Assembly (NCBI RefSeq): GCF_900312815.1
Contig: NZ_OMPE01000008.1
Coordinates: 434,001 to 498,000 of the forward strand
DNA from: Aquimarina sp. AU474
GTDB taxonomy: Bacteria > Bacteroidota > Bacteroidia > Flavobacteriales > Flavobacteriaceae
Reading direction: 5' to 3'
Length of the DNA: 64,000 bases
The notes under the pieces were generated by a model. It did no database searches. It was not told the origin of the DNA and saw only the letters and a program-made list of their open reading frames with translations. The position numbers and the translations under genes are program-made. Of this stretch, positions 1 to 7,752 are shown piece after piece. Positions within the stretch are counted from its first letter, which is position 1. Every line of letters starts with the position of its first letter.

Positions 1-1
1 T

Positions 2-1066
2 GGAGTAGTAACCAATAAAGAACATCGAGAATTTGCTGCCAAAATATGGGATGTTCCTGTAGAAAATATTCCTTCTAAGCCTACCTATCATACTGTAGAA
101 ATGTTTAGAGCTTTGGATAGAGGAGATATACGTTTTATGTGGATACAAGTGACCAATCCAATGGTCTCAATGCCAAAACTAAAGCGATATCGAGATGGTG
201 CAAAAAAAGAAGGGCGCTTTATTGTTGTTTCTGATATTTATCCTACCCCCACAACAGATATTGCAGATGTTATTTTACCCTCGGCAATGTGGATTGAACG
301 AGAAGGAATGTATGGCAATTCTGAAAGACGTACTCAGTATTTTGAACAAATGTTAGAACCGCCAGGTGAAGCAATGAGTGATACCATGCAATTAATTGAA
401 GTGGCAAAACGCATGGGGTATGAGAAACAATTCTATTATAAAGAAGAGACTCATATTGAAGAAGTTTATAACGAATATAGAAAACACCATGTTGGTAAAA
501 AACACAATATGGCTCCATTAGAGGTTTTAAAATCTCAACCTGGCGCACTGTGGCCTTACGTAGATGGTAAATCTACCAAATGGCGATTTAACTCCAAATA
601 TGATCCTGCGTGCTCTAACGGTAAAGATTTCCACTTTTACGGAAAACCTGATGGTAAAGCAATTATTTGGCAAAGGCCATATGAGCCTGCAGCCGAAGAA
701 CCGGATGCAGAATATCCTTTTTGGCTGGGCACTGGCCGTGTTGTAGAGCACTGGCACACAGGATCTATGACTCGTAGGATTCCTGTTTTGCATAAAGCAA
801 TGCCACATGGTTATGTTGAGCTACATCCTGAAGATGCAAAACGCATGCAGATTAGAAATGGTGATAGTGTAAAGCTGACTACACGTCGTGGAGAAATTAT
901 ATTGCCTGCATCTGTAGATCAACGAGGTATTCCAGCTCCAATGCAAGTATTTGTTCCATTTTTTGATGAAAATATGCTAATTAATGATATTACATTAGAT
1001 TCTTTTTGTCCAATTTCTAAAGAACCTGATTACAAGAAATGTGCTGTAAAAGTTGAAAAAGTATAA
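2..1066 (+). CDS. napA: Periplasmic nitrate reductase catalytic subunit NapA, C-terminal part (5' end outside window)
   Basis: This is the open frame running in from the left edge; the first in-window ATG (101) is internal. NapA is the Mo-bisMGD and [4Fe-4S] subunit that reduces nitrate to nitrite in the periplasm. The visible third of the protein follows E. coli NapA closely from memory: the YPT-x-ADVILP-AMW-E-EG-YGN-ERR stretch, the KFYGKPDGKA-like segment, EHWHTGSMTRR, and the C-terminal KCAVKVEKV. The last 110 residues form the molybdopterin dinucleotide-binding beta-barrel. The stop is followed three bases later by napB, so the two are cotranscribed. The Tat signal, FeS cysteines and Mo-ligand cysteine lie upstream of the window and cannot be checked. 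Identification is firm. Confidence 0.96.
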   Translation, partial: GVVTNKEHREFAAKIWDVPVENIPSKPTYHTVEMFRALDRGDIRFMWIQVTNPMVSMPKLKRYRDGAKKEGRFIVVSDIYPTPTTDIADVILPSAMWIEREGMYGNSERRTQYFEQMLEPPGEAMSDTMQLIEVAKRMGYEKQFYYKEETHIEEVYNEYRKHHVGKKHNMAPLEVLKSQPGALWPYVDGKSTKWRFNSKYDPACSNGKDFHFYGKPDGKAIIWQRPYEPAAEEPDAEYPFWLGTGRVVEHWHTGSMTRRIPVLHKAMPHGYVELHPEDAKRMQIRNGDSVKLTTRRGEIILPASVDQRGIPAPMQVFVPFFDENMLINDITLDSFCPISKEPDYKKCAVKVEKV

Positions 1067-1069
1067 CTC

Positions 1070-1768
1070 ATGAAGAAACGTTTGGGGATCATATTATTAT
1101 TCACACTTTTATTCATTGGTTTTATTGTGAACTGGGGGTATAGCTATAAGAAAGGTTTAGAAGAGGCTTACATTCCGATTAAAAAAGAGTCTTCAGGCCC
1201 TGTCATATATTCAGAAAAGAAAGTATTCGAAAGGTCCCAGTTTGCTTTAGAGTATCTTAATATGCCTGTTGATGAAGCACATCAACGATCATTAAACTCT
1301 TATTACGACAATAGAGCTTATCCGGGAGCACCACCTAGTATACCTCATTTTTTATTAGAAGGAGAAAGAGGAATGGGAGGAAAGGCTTGTTTACAATGCC
1401 ATCAAAATGGTGGCTTTGTTGAAAAATTTAATGCCTACGCTCCAGTAACACCACATCCCGAAATGATTAATTGTAAACAATGCCATGTTGCTCAAAATTC
1501 GTCATCTAATTTTAGAGAAACTACATTTTATAAAAGTATAACAGCATCGGTTGGTAGTAATAGTGCTCTGCCGGGTAGTCCACCGATGATACCACATCAA
1601 ATTCAGATGAGAGAAAATTGCTTGTCTTGTCATGCTGGCCCAGCCGCGCCAAAAGAAATAAGAGTTACACATCCCGAAAGAGTAAACTGTCTTCAATGTC
1701 ATGTAGCAGATACGCGTGATTTTGTAGAAATACAAACTTTTGTAAGAACTAAAAGTCTGAAAAAATGA
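1070..1768 (+). CDS. napB: NapB-like nitrate reductase cytochrome c, internally duplicated with four haem motifs
   Basis: This is the electron-transfer partner of NapA in the periplasm. A hydrophobic N-terminal segment (residues 4-24) without a clear cleavage site suggests an uncleaved anchor. Canonical NapB carries two CXXCH motifs; this 232-residue protein has four (C107, C135, C184, C207). Two repeats are visible, about residues 84-140 and 167-213. Each has the order PGxPPxIPH, CXXCH, TPHP or THPE, then NC-x-QCHV. The distal-ligand histidines (H93, H129, H176, H201) are kept in both copies. The gene lies 3 nt after napA and overlaps the next gene by 4 nt (ATGA), so translation is coupled. 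Family assignment is firm; four haems is inferred from motifs. Confidence 0.9.
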   Translation: MKKRLGIILLFTLLFIGFIVNWGYSYKKGLEEAYIPIKKESSGPVIYSEKKVFERSQFALEYLNMPVDEAHQRSLNSYYDNRAYPGAPPSIPHFLLEGERGMGGKACLQCHQNGGFVEKFNAYAPVTPHPEMINCKQCHVAQNSSSNFRETTFYKSITASVGSNSALPGSPPMIPHQIQMRENCLSCHAGPAAPKEIRVTHPERVNCLQCHVADTRDFVEIQTFVRTKSLKK

Positions 1769-2385
1769 ACACAATAAACTATACATATTTCTTGGGTTGT
1801 ATTTTTTTAATAATATTTTCTTCTTGTAAGCATAACGAAAATGAATATCACCATCTGACTGATAAAATCGAAGCGAAAAGCAAGAAATATAATGGTGTGT
1901 CCATTTCTTCAGAAGCGTATATAGGGGATATTAAAACTGTAGAAATAACTGAAGGTCATCATACGTTTTTGATTCCTGATCGTAAAAGTCAAATTACATC
2001 CTATACGTGCACTGATTGTCATTCTAAACCATTAACAGAGTTAAAAGAAGTATCCTTAAAAAAAGCACATTGGGATATTATGTTGGAGCATGCCAATCAA
2101 GAAGTAATGAATTGCGCTACTTGTCATAACGGAAATAATATGGATCATCTGTTAACTTTGACAGGTAAGACTATTGATTTTAATAAAAGTTATCGACTAT
2201 GCGCTCAATGCCATAGTAATCAATTTGAAGATTGGAAGGGTGGAGCTCACGGAAAAAATATAGGAGGATGGGCAAATCCTAGAGCAGTAATGACCTGTGT
2301 GAATTGTCATAACCCACACAAGCCTAAGATTGAGTCCAGATGGCCTTCAAGATTTAACACCCAGAAAGTAAAAGAACGAGAATAA
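1765..2385 (+). CDS. Tetrahaem cytochrome c lipoprotein of the nap operon
   Basis: A secreted 206-residue protein with a lipobox (IIFSSC, Cys21), so probably anchored to a membrane by lipid. Four CXXCH motifs at C82, C117, C146 and C178, with additional histidines (H65, H66, H102, H109, H127, H162) available as distal ligands. It starts inside the napB stop (ATGA overlap). By position it should carry electrons between the NrfC/NrfD quinol dehydrogenase and NapB. It resembles the small multihaem cytochromes (cytochrome c3/NapM-like) found in nap operons that lack NapC, but I cannot name the exact family. Confidence 0.85.
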   Translation: MNTINYTYFLGCIFLIIFSSCKHNENEYHHLTDKIEAKSKKYNGVSISSEAYIGDIKTVEITEGHHTFLIPDRKSQITSYTCTDCHSKPLTELKEVSLKKAHWDIMLEHANQEVMNCATCHNGNNMDHLLTLTGKTIDFNKSYRLCAQCHSNQFEDWKGGAHGKNIGGWANPRAVMTCVNCHNPHKPKIESRWPSRFNTQKVKERE

Positions 2386-2428
2386 TCTAATAATATCTTA
2401 TTATGATTTTTAATAAAAAGACAAAGAT

Positions 2429-3547
2429 ATGAGTGGGATTGGTAAATATTTTAAGTTGAATATGAATAGTGCTACCAAACAAACTTCGGGGTCTTGTAGT
2501 TGTGGTAATTCTTCAGGAGGATGCGGATCGAATAATCAAGATCAAATGAGTGATAAGGATTTTGATGCTGCCGTGGATGCTGCTATCGGTGATGAAAGAA
2601 CAAAAGATGGTTTTGAGCAAGTTTTTGATGTAAAAATGGATCGTCGTACAGCATTCCGAAAATTAACAGCAAGCTTAGTGATAGGAGCTGGTGCAGTAAG
2701 TTCTTCGTGTAGCCTTACTACAGGAGAAAATAGTAAAGAAAAGGCGCAAATCGATTGGGAAGAACAGTTTAAAGGAAATTACAAATTAATGACAGATGAG
2801 GAGAAAAAAGGAACTGTTGATCGTTTGGTACGTTCTTATCAACTAAGAAAAGGAGAAAATATAAAAATGTCATCAACCAATGCGGTTAAGGATGTACTTT
2901 TTGGGTATGCTTTTAATATCTCAAAATGTCAGGGATATATGGATTGTGTAAATGCTTGCGTAAAAGAAAACAACCAAGATCGTAATTCTGAAATGCAATA
3001 TATCCGTATTCACGAAATGAAAGACGGAGAAGGACTTAAGTTTAATGAAGCAGATGATAATTATTACCATGAAGTACCGGCTGAAGGTCATTTTTATATG
3101 GGTACACAGTGTTTTCATTGTGATAACCCTCCTTGTGTAGATGTATGCCCGGTACAAGCTACCTGGCGTGAAGAAGATGGTTTAGTTGTGATTGATTACG
3201 ATTGGTGTGTGGGGTGTCGATATTGCATGGCAGCTTGCCCGTATGATGGACGCCGATTTAACTGGAGTACCCCCGAAGTACCAGAAGAAGAAATTAATAA
3301 AAATCAACACTATTTAGGAAATCGAATGCGTAAAAAAGGGGTGATGGAAAAATGTACTTTTTGTGTACAACGTTCTAGATCAGGTAAAGACCCTGCATGC
3401 GTAGAAGCTTGCCCAACAGGAGCAAGGATTTTTGGAAACTTATTAGACCCAAAGAGTACTATACGTTGGGTTTTAGAAAACAAAAAAGTATTTAGACTTA
3501 AAGAGGATTTAGGCACAGAACCTAAGTTCTGGTATTTTATGGATTAA
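2429..3547 (+). CDS. NrfC/PsrB-like 4Fe-4S ferredoxin subunit with extended Tat signal
   Basis: A 372-residue iron-sulfur protein with four cysteine clusters typical of NrfC/PsrB/DmsB: CQGYMDCVNAC, CFHCDNPPCVDVCP, CVGCRYCMAACP and CTFC followed by CVEACP. These would bind four [4Fe-4S] clusters passing electrons from the quinol-oxidising NrfD subunit to the periplasmic cytochromes. The twin-arginine segment MDRRTAFRKL and the hydrophobic stretch ending VSSSC start only at residue 70. They are preceded by a Ser/Gly/Cys-rich head and an acidic stretch. Bacteroidota Mo/FeS proteins with an extended Tat leader are known, so I keep the upstream start; the alternative is ATG at 2636. It lies 43 nt after the cytochrome gene and is followed by the NrfD-like gene. 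Confidence 0.9.
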   Translation: MSGIGKYFKLNMNSATKQTSGSCSCGNSSGGCGSNNQDQMSDKDFDAAVDAAIGDERTKDGFEQVFDVKMDRRTAFRKLTASLVIGAGAVSSSCSLTTGENSKEKAQIDWEEQFKGNYKLMTDEEKKGTVDRLVRSYQLRKGENIKMSSTNAVKDVLFGYAFNISKCQGYMDCVNACVKENNQDRNSEMQYIRIHEMKDGEGLKFNEADDNYYHEVPAEGHFYMGTQCFHCDNPPCVDVCPVQATWREEDGLVVIDYDWCVGCRYCMAACPYDGRRFNWSTPEVPEEEINKNQHYLGNRMRKKGVMEKCTFCVQRSRSGKDPACVEACPTGARIFGNLLDPKSTIRWVLENKKVFRLKEDLGTEPKFWYFMD

Positions 3548-3621
3548 TGATTACAATATTAAAAAGAATTGTATTAAAGGGTATACTACTGGTAAGCATT
3601 AGCCTTACTCATTCAAAATAA
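3547..3621 (+). CDS. Possible 24-residue hydrophobic peptide between the FeS and NrfD-like genes
   Basis: The ATG overlaps the stop of the FeS subunit (TAATG), and the frame ends nine bases before the next start. The product has a basic N-terminus and a hydrophobic core (ILLVSISLTH), so it could be a single-span mini-subunit. Nothing else supports it; it could equally be a spacer with a chance frame. Confidence 0.25.
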   Translation: MITILKRIVLKGILLVSISLTHSK

Positions 3622-3629
3622 TAGTTAAT

Positions 3630-4856
3630 ATGAGTACACTAAAAGTTTTTAAAAGTTTAGTTAAAGATAGTCTGGATATCATTACTAGGGGCTCTATTAA
3701 ATATCTTATCTGGATGGGTTTTCTAACATTTGTAATGTTAGCAGGGATGTATTGTTATTCAATACAGCTCGAAGAAGGACTTATAGTAACAGGAATGACA
3801 GATCGTGTAAGTTGGGGATTATATATTTCTAATTTTACATTTTTGGTGGGTGTTGCAGCAGCAGCAGTTATGCTGGTGATGCCGACTTATGTGTTAAAAG
3901 ATATTGATTTTAAACAAGCTGTCTTGATCGGCGAAGGCTTAGCGGTTGCTGCATTAGTAATGTGTTTGGCTTTTGTTGTTGCTGATATGGGAGGACCATC
4001 GGTATTATGGCATATGATTCCGGGTATTGGAGTATTTAATTTCCCGGACTCGATGCTTGCCTGGGATGTAATTGTACTTAATGGGTATTTGTTTATAAAT
4101 ATAAGTATACCGTTTTATATTCTATTTAAACATTATCAGGGTAAAGAGGCTAATGCCAAAGTATATGTGCCTGGAGCCATTCTTTCTGTATTTTGGGCAG
4201 TGGGTATTCATTTGGTTACTGCTTTTTTATATCAGGGGTTACAGGCGCGACCATTTTGGAATAATGCTTTATTAGGCCCTAGATTCTTGGCATCAGCATT
4301 TGCGGCAGGACCAGCATTGATTATCTTGGTATTGGCCATTATAAGAACGTTCACATCCTTTAAAATCGAGGATAAAACGATCAAAAAGATTGCTCTTATT
4401 GTTACTGTTGCCGCGCAAATCAACCTCATTATGTTAGTTTCTGAACTATTCAAGGAGTTTTATTCACCAACACATCATAGCGAAAGTGCAATTTATTTAT
4501 TTTTTGGACTTGAAGGCAAAACAGCACTATTACCTTGGATCTGGACAGCTATTTCACTTAATGTATTGGCTACGGTGTTACTAACGGTTAGTACATTACG
4601 TAACAATTTTAAAGTATTATACTTTTGTTGTTTTATGCTTTTTGTAGCTATTTGGATCGAAAAAGGATTTGGATTGATAGTACCTGGTTTTATTCCAGGA
4701 CCGTACGGTAAAATTTCAGAATATATGCCAACAGGTATTGAGATAGGTGTTACCTTGGGTATTTGGGCACTGGGTGCATTTGTATTTACTATTCTTGCCA
4801 AAACTGCTATTGGTATTGAAACGGGAGAATTACGATTTAAAGCCAAAAATGATTGA
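3630..4856 (+). CDS. NrfD/PsrC-family membrane quinol dehydrogenase subunit
   Basis: A 408-residue polytopic membrane protein with about ten hydrophobic segments. NrfD/PsrC proteins oxidise menaquinol and hand electrons to an NrfC-type FeS partner, here the gene just upstream. Family-like features are the early SWGLYISNF segment, the GGPSVLWHMIPGIGVFNFPDSMLAWD loop, and a late glutamate in IWIEKGFGLIVPGFIPGPYG. The order napA-napB-tetrahaem cytochrome-nrfC-nrfD implies quinol oxidation without NapC or NapGH. The operon probably ends here; the next gene is convergent and 44 nt away, with no obvious terminator hairpin between them. Confidence 0.9.
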   Translation: MSTLKVFKSLVKDSLDIITRGSIKYLIWMGFLTFVMLAGMYCYSIQLEEGLIVTGMTDRVSWGLYISNFTFLVGVAAAAVMLVMPTYVLKDIDFKQAVLIGEGLAVAALVMCLAFVVADMGGPSVLWHMIPGIGVFNFPDSMLAWDVIVLNGYLFINISIPFYILFKHYQGKEANAKVYVPGAILSVFWAVGIHLVTAFLYQGLQARPFWNNALLGPRFLASAFAAGPALIILVLAIIRTFTSFKIEDKTIKKIALIVTVAAQINLIMLVSELFKEFYSPTHHSESAIYLFFGLEGKTALLPWIWTAISLNVLATVLLTVSTLRNNFKVLYFCCFMLFVAIWIEKGFGLIVPGFIPGPYGKISEYMPTGIEIGVTLGIWALGAFVFTILAKTAIGIETGELRFKAKND

Positions 4857-4900
4857 TTTTAATATCAATACTTTTTATTGTAGTATATACCAGATAACAA

Positions 4901-5641
4901 TTATTCCTTAACTGTAACCGTTTTCAATCTAATAAAACCAAAAGTATTAAGTAGTTTTATAATCAAATATGTGATATCAATCTCGTACCATTTCACGCCA
5001 AAATTTGCCCTGCTAGCGTGTTTGTGATGATTATTATGATAACCTTCGCCCATCATTAAAAAATCAAAACGAAAAAGATTCTTACTCGTATTTTTCATTT
5101 TATAATTTGCATAGCCATAAATATGACCAAACCAATTAATGATTACGCCATGTATAGGGGCCATTAAAAAAGTTATGGGTAATAATAACCACTGCCATAA
5201 TGAAGTGGTAAAGTATGCAAAAAATATAATGTAAAGCGTAATCCAAAGTACTCTAGAAAAGCGAGAACTTGCAAACATATCAAATCCTCTCCATTGCGGA
5301 ACATTTTTGGTAAAACGTTGCTCAATTACGATACGTTGTTTGTTAATATCTTGATAAATTGTTTTTGTTCTCCACATCATTGCAAATAAATTAGGATCAT
5401 GTGATGGAGAATGTGGATCCATATCAGTATCTGTGTATGCATGATGCATGCGATGCATAATACCATAACCATATGCACTTAAATAACTTGAACCTTGAAA
5501 AACCCAGGTTAAAATAAAGGTAATCCGTTCCATAGTTTTAGACATGGTAAATACTTGGTGTGCAGCGTATCGATGCAAAAAGAAAGATTGAAAAAACAGG
5601 CTTCCATACCAAAGTACCAAAACGAAAATAACAATCGTCAT
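4901..5641 (-). CDS. Membrane fatty acid desaturase (acyl-CoA delta-9 desaturase type)
   Basis: A 246-residue integral membrane di-iron desaturase that introduces a double bond into acyl chains. All three histidine boxes are present: HRYAAH (residues 23-28), HRMHH in the middle, and YHNNHH near the C-terminus, between four hydrophobic segments. It is short compared with eukaryotic stearoyl-CoA desaturases but normal for bacterial ones. A strong promoter match lies directly upstream, leaving a very short leader. It is monocistronic, convergent with the nrfD-like gene and followed upstream by a Crp-family regulator on the same strand, which may or may not control it. Confidence 0.93.
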   Translation of the reverse strand: MTIVIFVLVLWYGSLFFQSFFLHRYAAHQVFTMSKTMERITFILTWVFQGSSYLSAYGYGIMHRMHHAYTDTDMDPHSPSHDPNLFAMMWRTKTIYQDINKQRIVIEQRFTKNVPQWRGFDMFASSRFSRVLWITLYIIFFAYFTTSLWQWLLLPITFLMAPIHGVIINWFGHIYGYANYKMKNTSKNLFRFDFLMMGEGYHNNHHKHASRANFGVKWYEIDITYLIIKLLNTFGFIRLKTVTVKE

Positions 5642-5653
5642 AACTTTTTTTTA

Positions 5654-5684
5654 CAAAGATAATTTGATGTTATGAGTCAAACAA
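5654..5684 (-). promoter_or_regulatory. Flavobacterial promoter of the desaturase gene
   Basis: Read on the minus strand: TTG at 5684-5682, 20 nt spacer, then TATCTTTG at 5661-5654, a perfect TAnnTTTG -7 element. Transcription would start about six bases before the ATG at 5641. Confidence 0.6.
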
Positions 5685-5710
5685 TGAACCTAGATCAATT
5701 AAATTACACC

Positions 5711-6280
5711 TTATAAGCGTTTTCTAATTCTGCTTAACGCTTGGGCAGTAACACCAATATAAGAACTGATGTATTTTAAAGGAATCACTTTTAAGAGTTC
5801 TGGACGTTCTTTAAATAATTTTAAATATCGCTCCTCTGCTGTAAGATTTAATAAATTTTGTTCGCGCTTAGATTTTATCAAAAACAAACGCTCTGCTGTT
5901 AATCTACCAATGAGATTTCCTATTTGTGTGGTTTTATAAACCGCTTGTAAATCAGCATAACTAATACTTAAAATAGTAGTTTTTGTAAGTGCTTGTAATT
6001 GATATGCAGATGGTTTTTGAGTTAAAAAAGAATCATACGCGCTAATAAACTGATCTTTAAAACTAAAGCCAAACGTAATTTCTTTATCTGGGTTTTCTTT
6101 AGGAATATATAAGCGTACAACACCTGATTCAATAAAGGATATTGTATTTTCTATATCATTAAGTTTTAAAAACACTTCTTTTTTCTCTATCACCCTGCGA
6201 TGCAATTTTGAAGTAAAAAAATCCCAATCTACTGTAGATATGGTGGCTATTTGATCTAGGTAGGCTTTTATTTGCTGCAA
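5711..6280 (-). CDS. Crp/Fnr-family transcriptional regulator
   Basis: A cyclic-nucleotide-binding-fold sensor domain (residues about 20-120) is followed by a short helix-turn-helix region ending in ISSYIGVTAQALSRIRKRL, the usual end of flavobacterial Crp-like regulators. There are no Fnr-type cysteine clusters in the sensor domain, so the signal is unknown. The open frame extends to 6340. However, a TACCTTTG promoter element (6313-6306) lies inside that extension, and the extension is Tyr/Cys-rich and unlike the family. I therefore prefer the TTG start at 6280 (reads Met-Gln-Gln-Ile-Lys-Ala-Tyr-Leu). It is divergent from the helicase genes. Confidence 0.85.
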   Translation of the reverse strand: MQQIKAYLDQIATISTVDWDFFTSKLHRRVIEKKEVFLKLNDIENTISFIESGVVRLYIPKENPDKEITFGFSFKDQFISAYDSFLTQKPSAYQLQALTKTTILSISYADLQAVYKTTQIGNLIGRLTAERLFLIKSKREQNLLNLTAEERYLKLFKERPELLKVIPLKYISSYIGVTAQALSRIRKRL

Positions 6281-6305
6281 ATCTTCTAATAATAGTGTGA
6301 ACGTG

Positions 6306-6313
6306 CAAAGGTA
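6306..6313 (-). promoter_or_regulatory. -7 element for the Crp-family gene
   Basis: CAAAGGTA on the plus strand, i.e. TACCTTTG on the minus strand, matches TAnnTTTG. It falls within the longest open frame and argues for a start downstream of 6300. I see no clear -33 TTG. Confidence 0.4.
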
Positions 6314-6382
6314 ACAATTCATATAGGTATAATAAAACATCTAAAAAATTACTATTGCGGCTATTATACTAGAAGTAGTAGC

Positions 6383-6390
6383 TATCTTTG
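6383..6390 (+). promoter_or_regulatory. -7 element for the helicase operon
   Basis: TATCTTTG fits TAnnTTTG perfectly. It lies 15 nt before the ATG at 6406, which makes that ATG, not the upstream TTG at 6388, the likely start. A TTG at 6355 is slightly too far away for an ideal -33 element. Confidence 0.5.
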
Positions 6391-6405
6391 CACAAAAATA
6401 TTTCT

Positions 6406-7731
6406 ATGTCAAAACAATTTTCTGAGATTGGTATTAATGCGCAATTACAACAAAGCTTATCCGCTTTGCAAATAACTGTACCTACAGATATTCAAAAGAA
6501 AGTAATCCCTGTTATATTAAATCAAAAAGATGATGTAGTAGCTTTAGCAAAAACAGGAACAGGTAAAACTGCCGCTTTTGGCTTGCCTTTATTACAACTT
6601 ATTAACGTAGAAAAAACTAATATACAGGCTGTAATTTTAGCTCCAACTAGAGAATTGGGTAATCAAATTTATTCCAATTTAATTTCTTTTTCAGATAATA
6701 TTCCTGAAATTTCTATTGCTTCTATTTGTGGAGGTGTACCTATAAAACCTCAAATAGAGCGTTTAAAAAGAGATACACATATTATTGTAGCCACACCAGG
6801 CCGTTTGGTAGATTTGGTAAAACGAGAAGCGATTGACATTAAAAATATCTCTTATTTTGTTTTGGATGAAGCCGATGAAATGGTCAGTGCTTTAAAAGAG
6901 GGCTTAGACAGCATAATAAAAGAGGTGCCAAAATCTAGAAGAACTTTATTATTTACGGCTACAATGCCGGGTACTATAAAACAATTGGTTCAAAATTATA
7001 TGTCTAAACATGTGGTACATGTTGAGGCAGATATGACTACATTAGGACATCAAGGTATAGATCATCAATATGTAGTTGTAGAGCCTATTGAAAAATTGGA
7101 TGTATTACTTCATTTTTTAAATTCTAGAAAAGGTGAAAGGGGAATTATTTTTTGTAAAACTAAGGCCGCAGTTAATAAGTTGGCAAAAAACTTAGCAATC
7201 AATAAATTTTCTTCTGGTTCAATACACGGTAGTTATGCTCAGAGTATTCGTGACCGTACTATGGAACAATTTAGAAACGGATCAATTCATATTTTGGTGG
7301 CTACGGATTTAGCCGCTCGTGGTATTGATGTTAAAGAGATTTCTTATGTTGTAAATTATCATTTGCCCGATACTTACGAAGCTTATGTACATAGAAGTGG
7401 TCGTACTGCTAGAGCAGGAGCAAAGGGACTATCGTTAACAATAATACAACAAGAAGAAGTAGAAGATATTGCAGATTTTGAAGATGTATTGAGAATTGTT
7501 TTCAATAAATTTAAAAAAGCAGATAGTCAAAGTATTGAAGAAAATAATGGGCTTTTGTGGGCAAGAAAAATATTTAAAACAAAGCCCAATCATAATGTAT
7601 CTGAAGATTTTAAAACAGAGGTAAAAACAATATTTCATCATTTAACAAAAGATGAATTAATAGAAAAGGTATTGGCAAATTATTTGGCGCAAACAAGTAG
7701 TTCTAGTTCAAAATCAAAACCCACAAAGTAG
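6406..7731 (+). CDS. DEAD-box ATP-dependent RNA helicase
   Basis: A 441-residue helicase with all core motifs: Q-motif region ITVPTDIQ, motif I AKTGTGKT, Ia PTRELG, Ib TPGR, II DEAD, III as FTAT in place of SAT, then IIFCKT, ARGIDV and HRSGRTARAG. The roughly 80-residue C-terminal tail is Ser/Lys-rich at the end and has no recognised RNA-binding domain. Such proteins unwind short RNA duplexes in ribosome assembly or mRNA decay, often on cold shock. The start is chosen from the promoter at 6383. A second helicase gene follows 21 nt downstream. Confidence 0.95.
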   Translation: MSKQFSEIGINAQLQQSLSALQITVPTDIQKKVIPVILNQKDDVVALAKTGTGKTAAFGLPLLQLINVEKTNIQAVILAPTRELGNQIYSNLISFSDNIPEISIASICGGVPIKPQIERLKRDTHIIVATPGRLVDLVKREAIDIKNISYFVLDEADEMVSALKEGLDSIIKEVPKSRRTLLFTATMPGTIKQLVQNYMSKHVVHVEADMTTLGHQGIDHQYVVVEPIEKLDVLLHFLNSRKGERGIIFCKTKAAVNKLAKNLAINKFSSGSIHGSYAQSIRDRTMEQFRNGSIHILVATDLAARGIDVKEISYVVNYHLPDTYEAYVHRSGRTARAGAKGLSLTIIQQEEVEDIADFEDVLRIVFNKFKKADSQSIEENNGLLWARKIFKTKPNHNVSEDFKTEVKTIFHHLTKDELIEKVLANYLAQTSSSSSKSKPTK

Positions 7732-7752
7732 AAATAGAATAAGTAATTCGAT

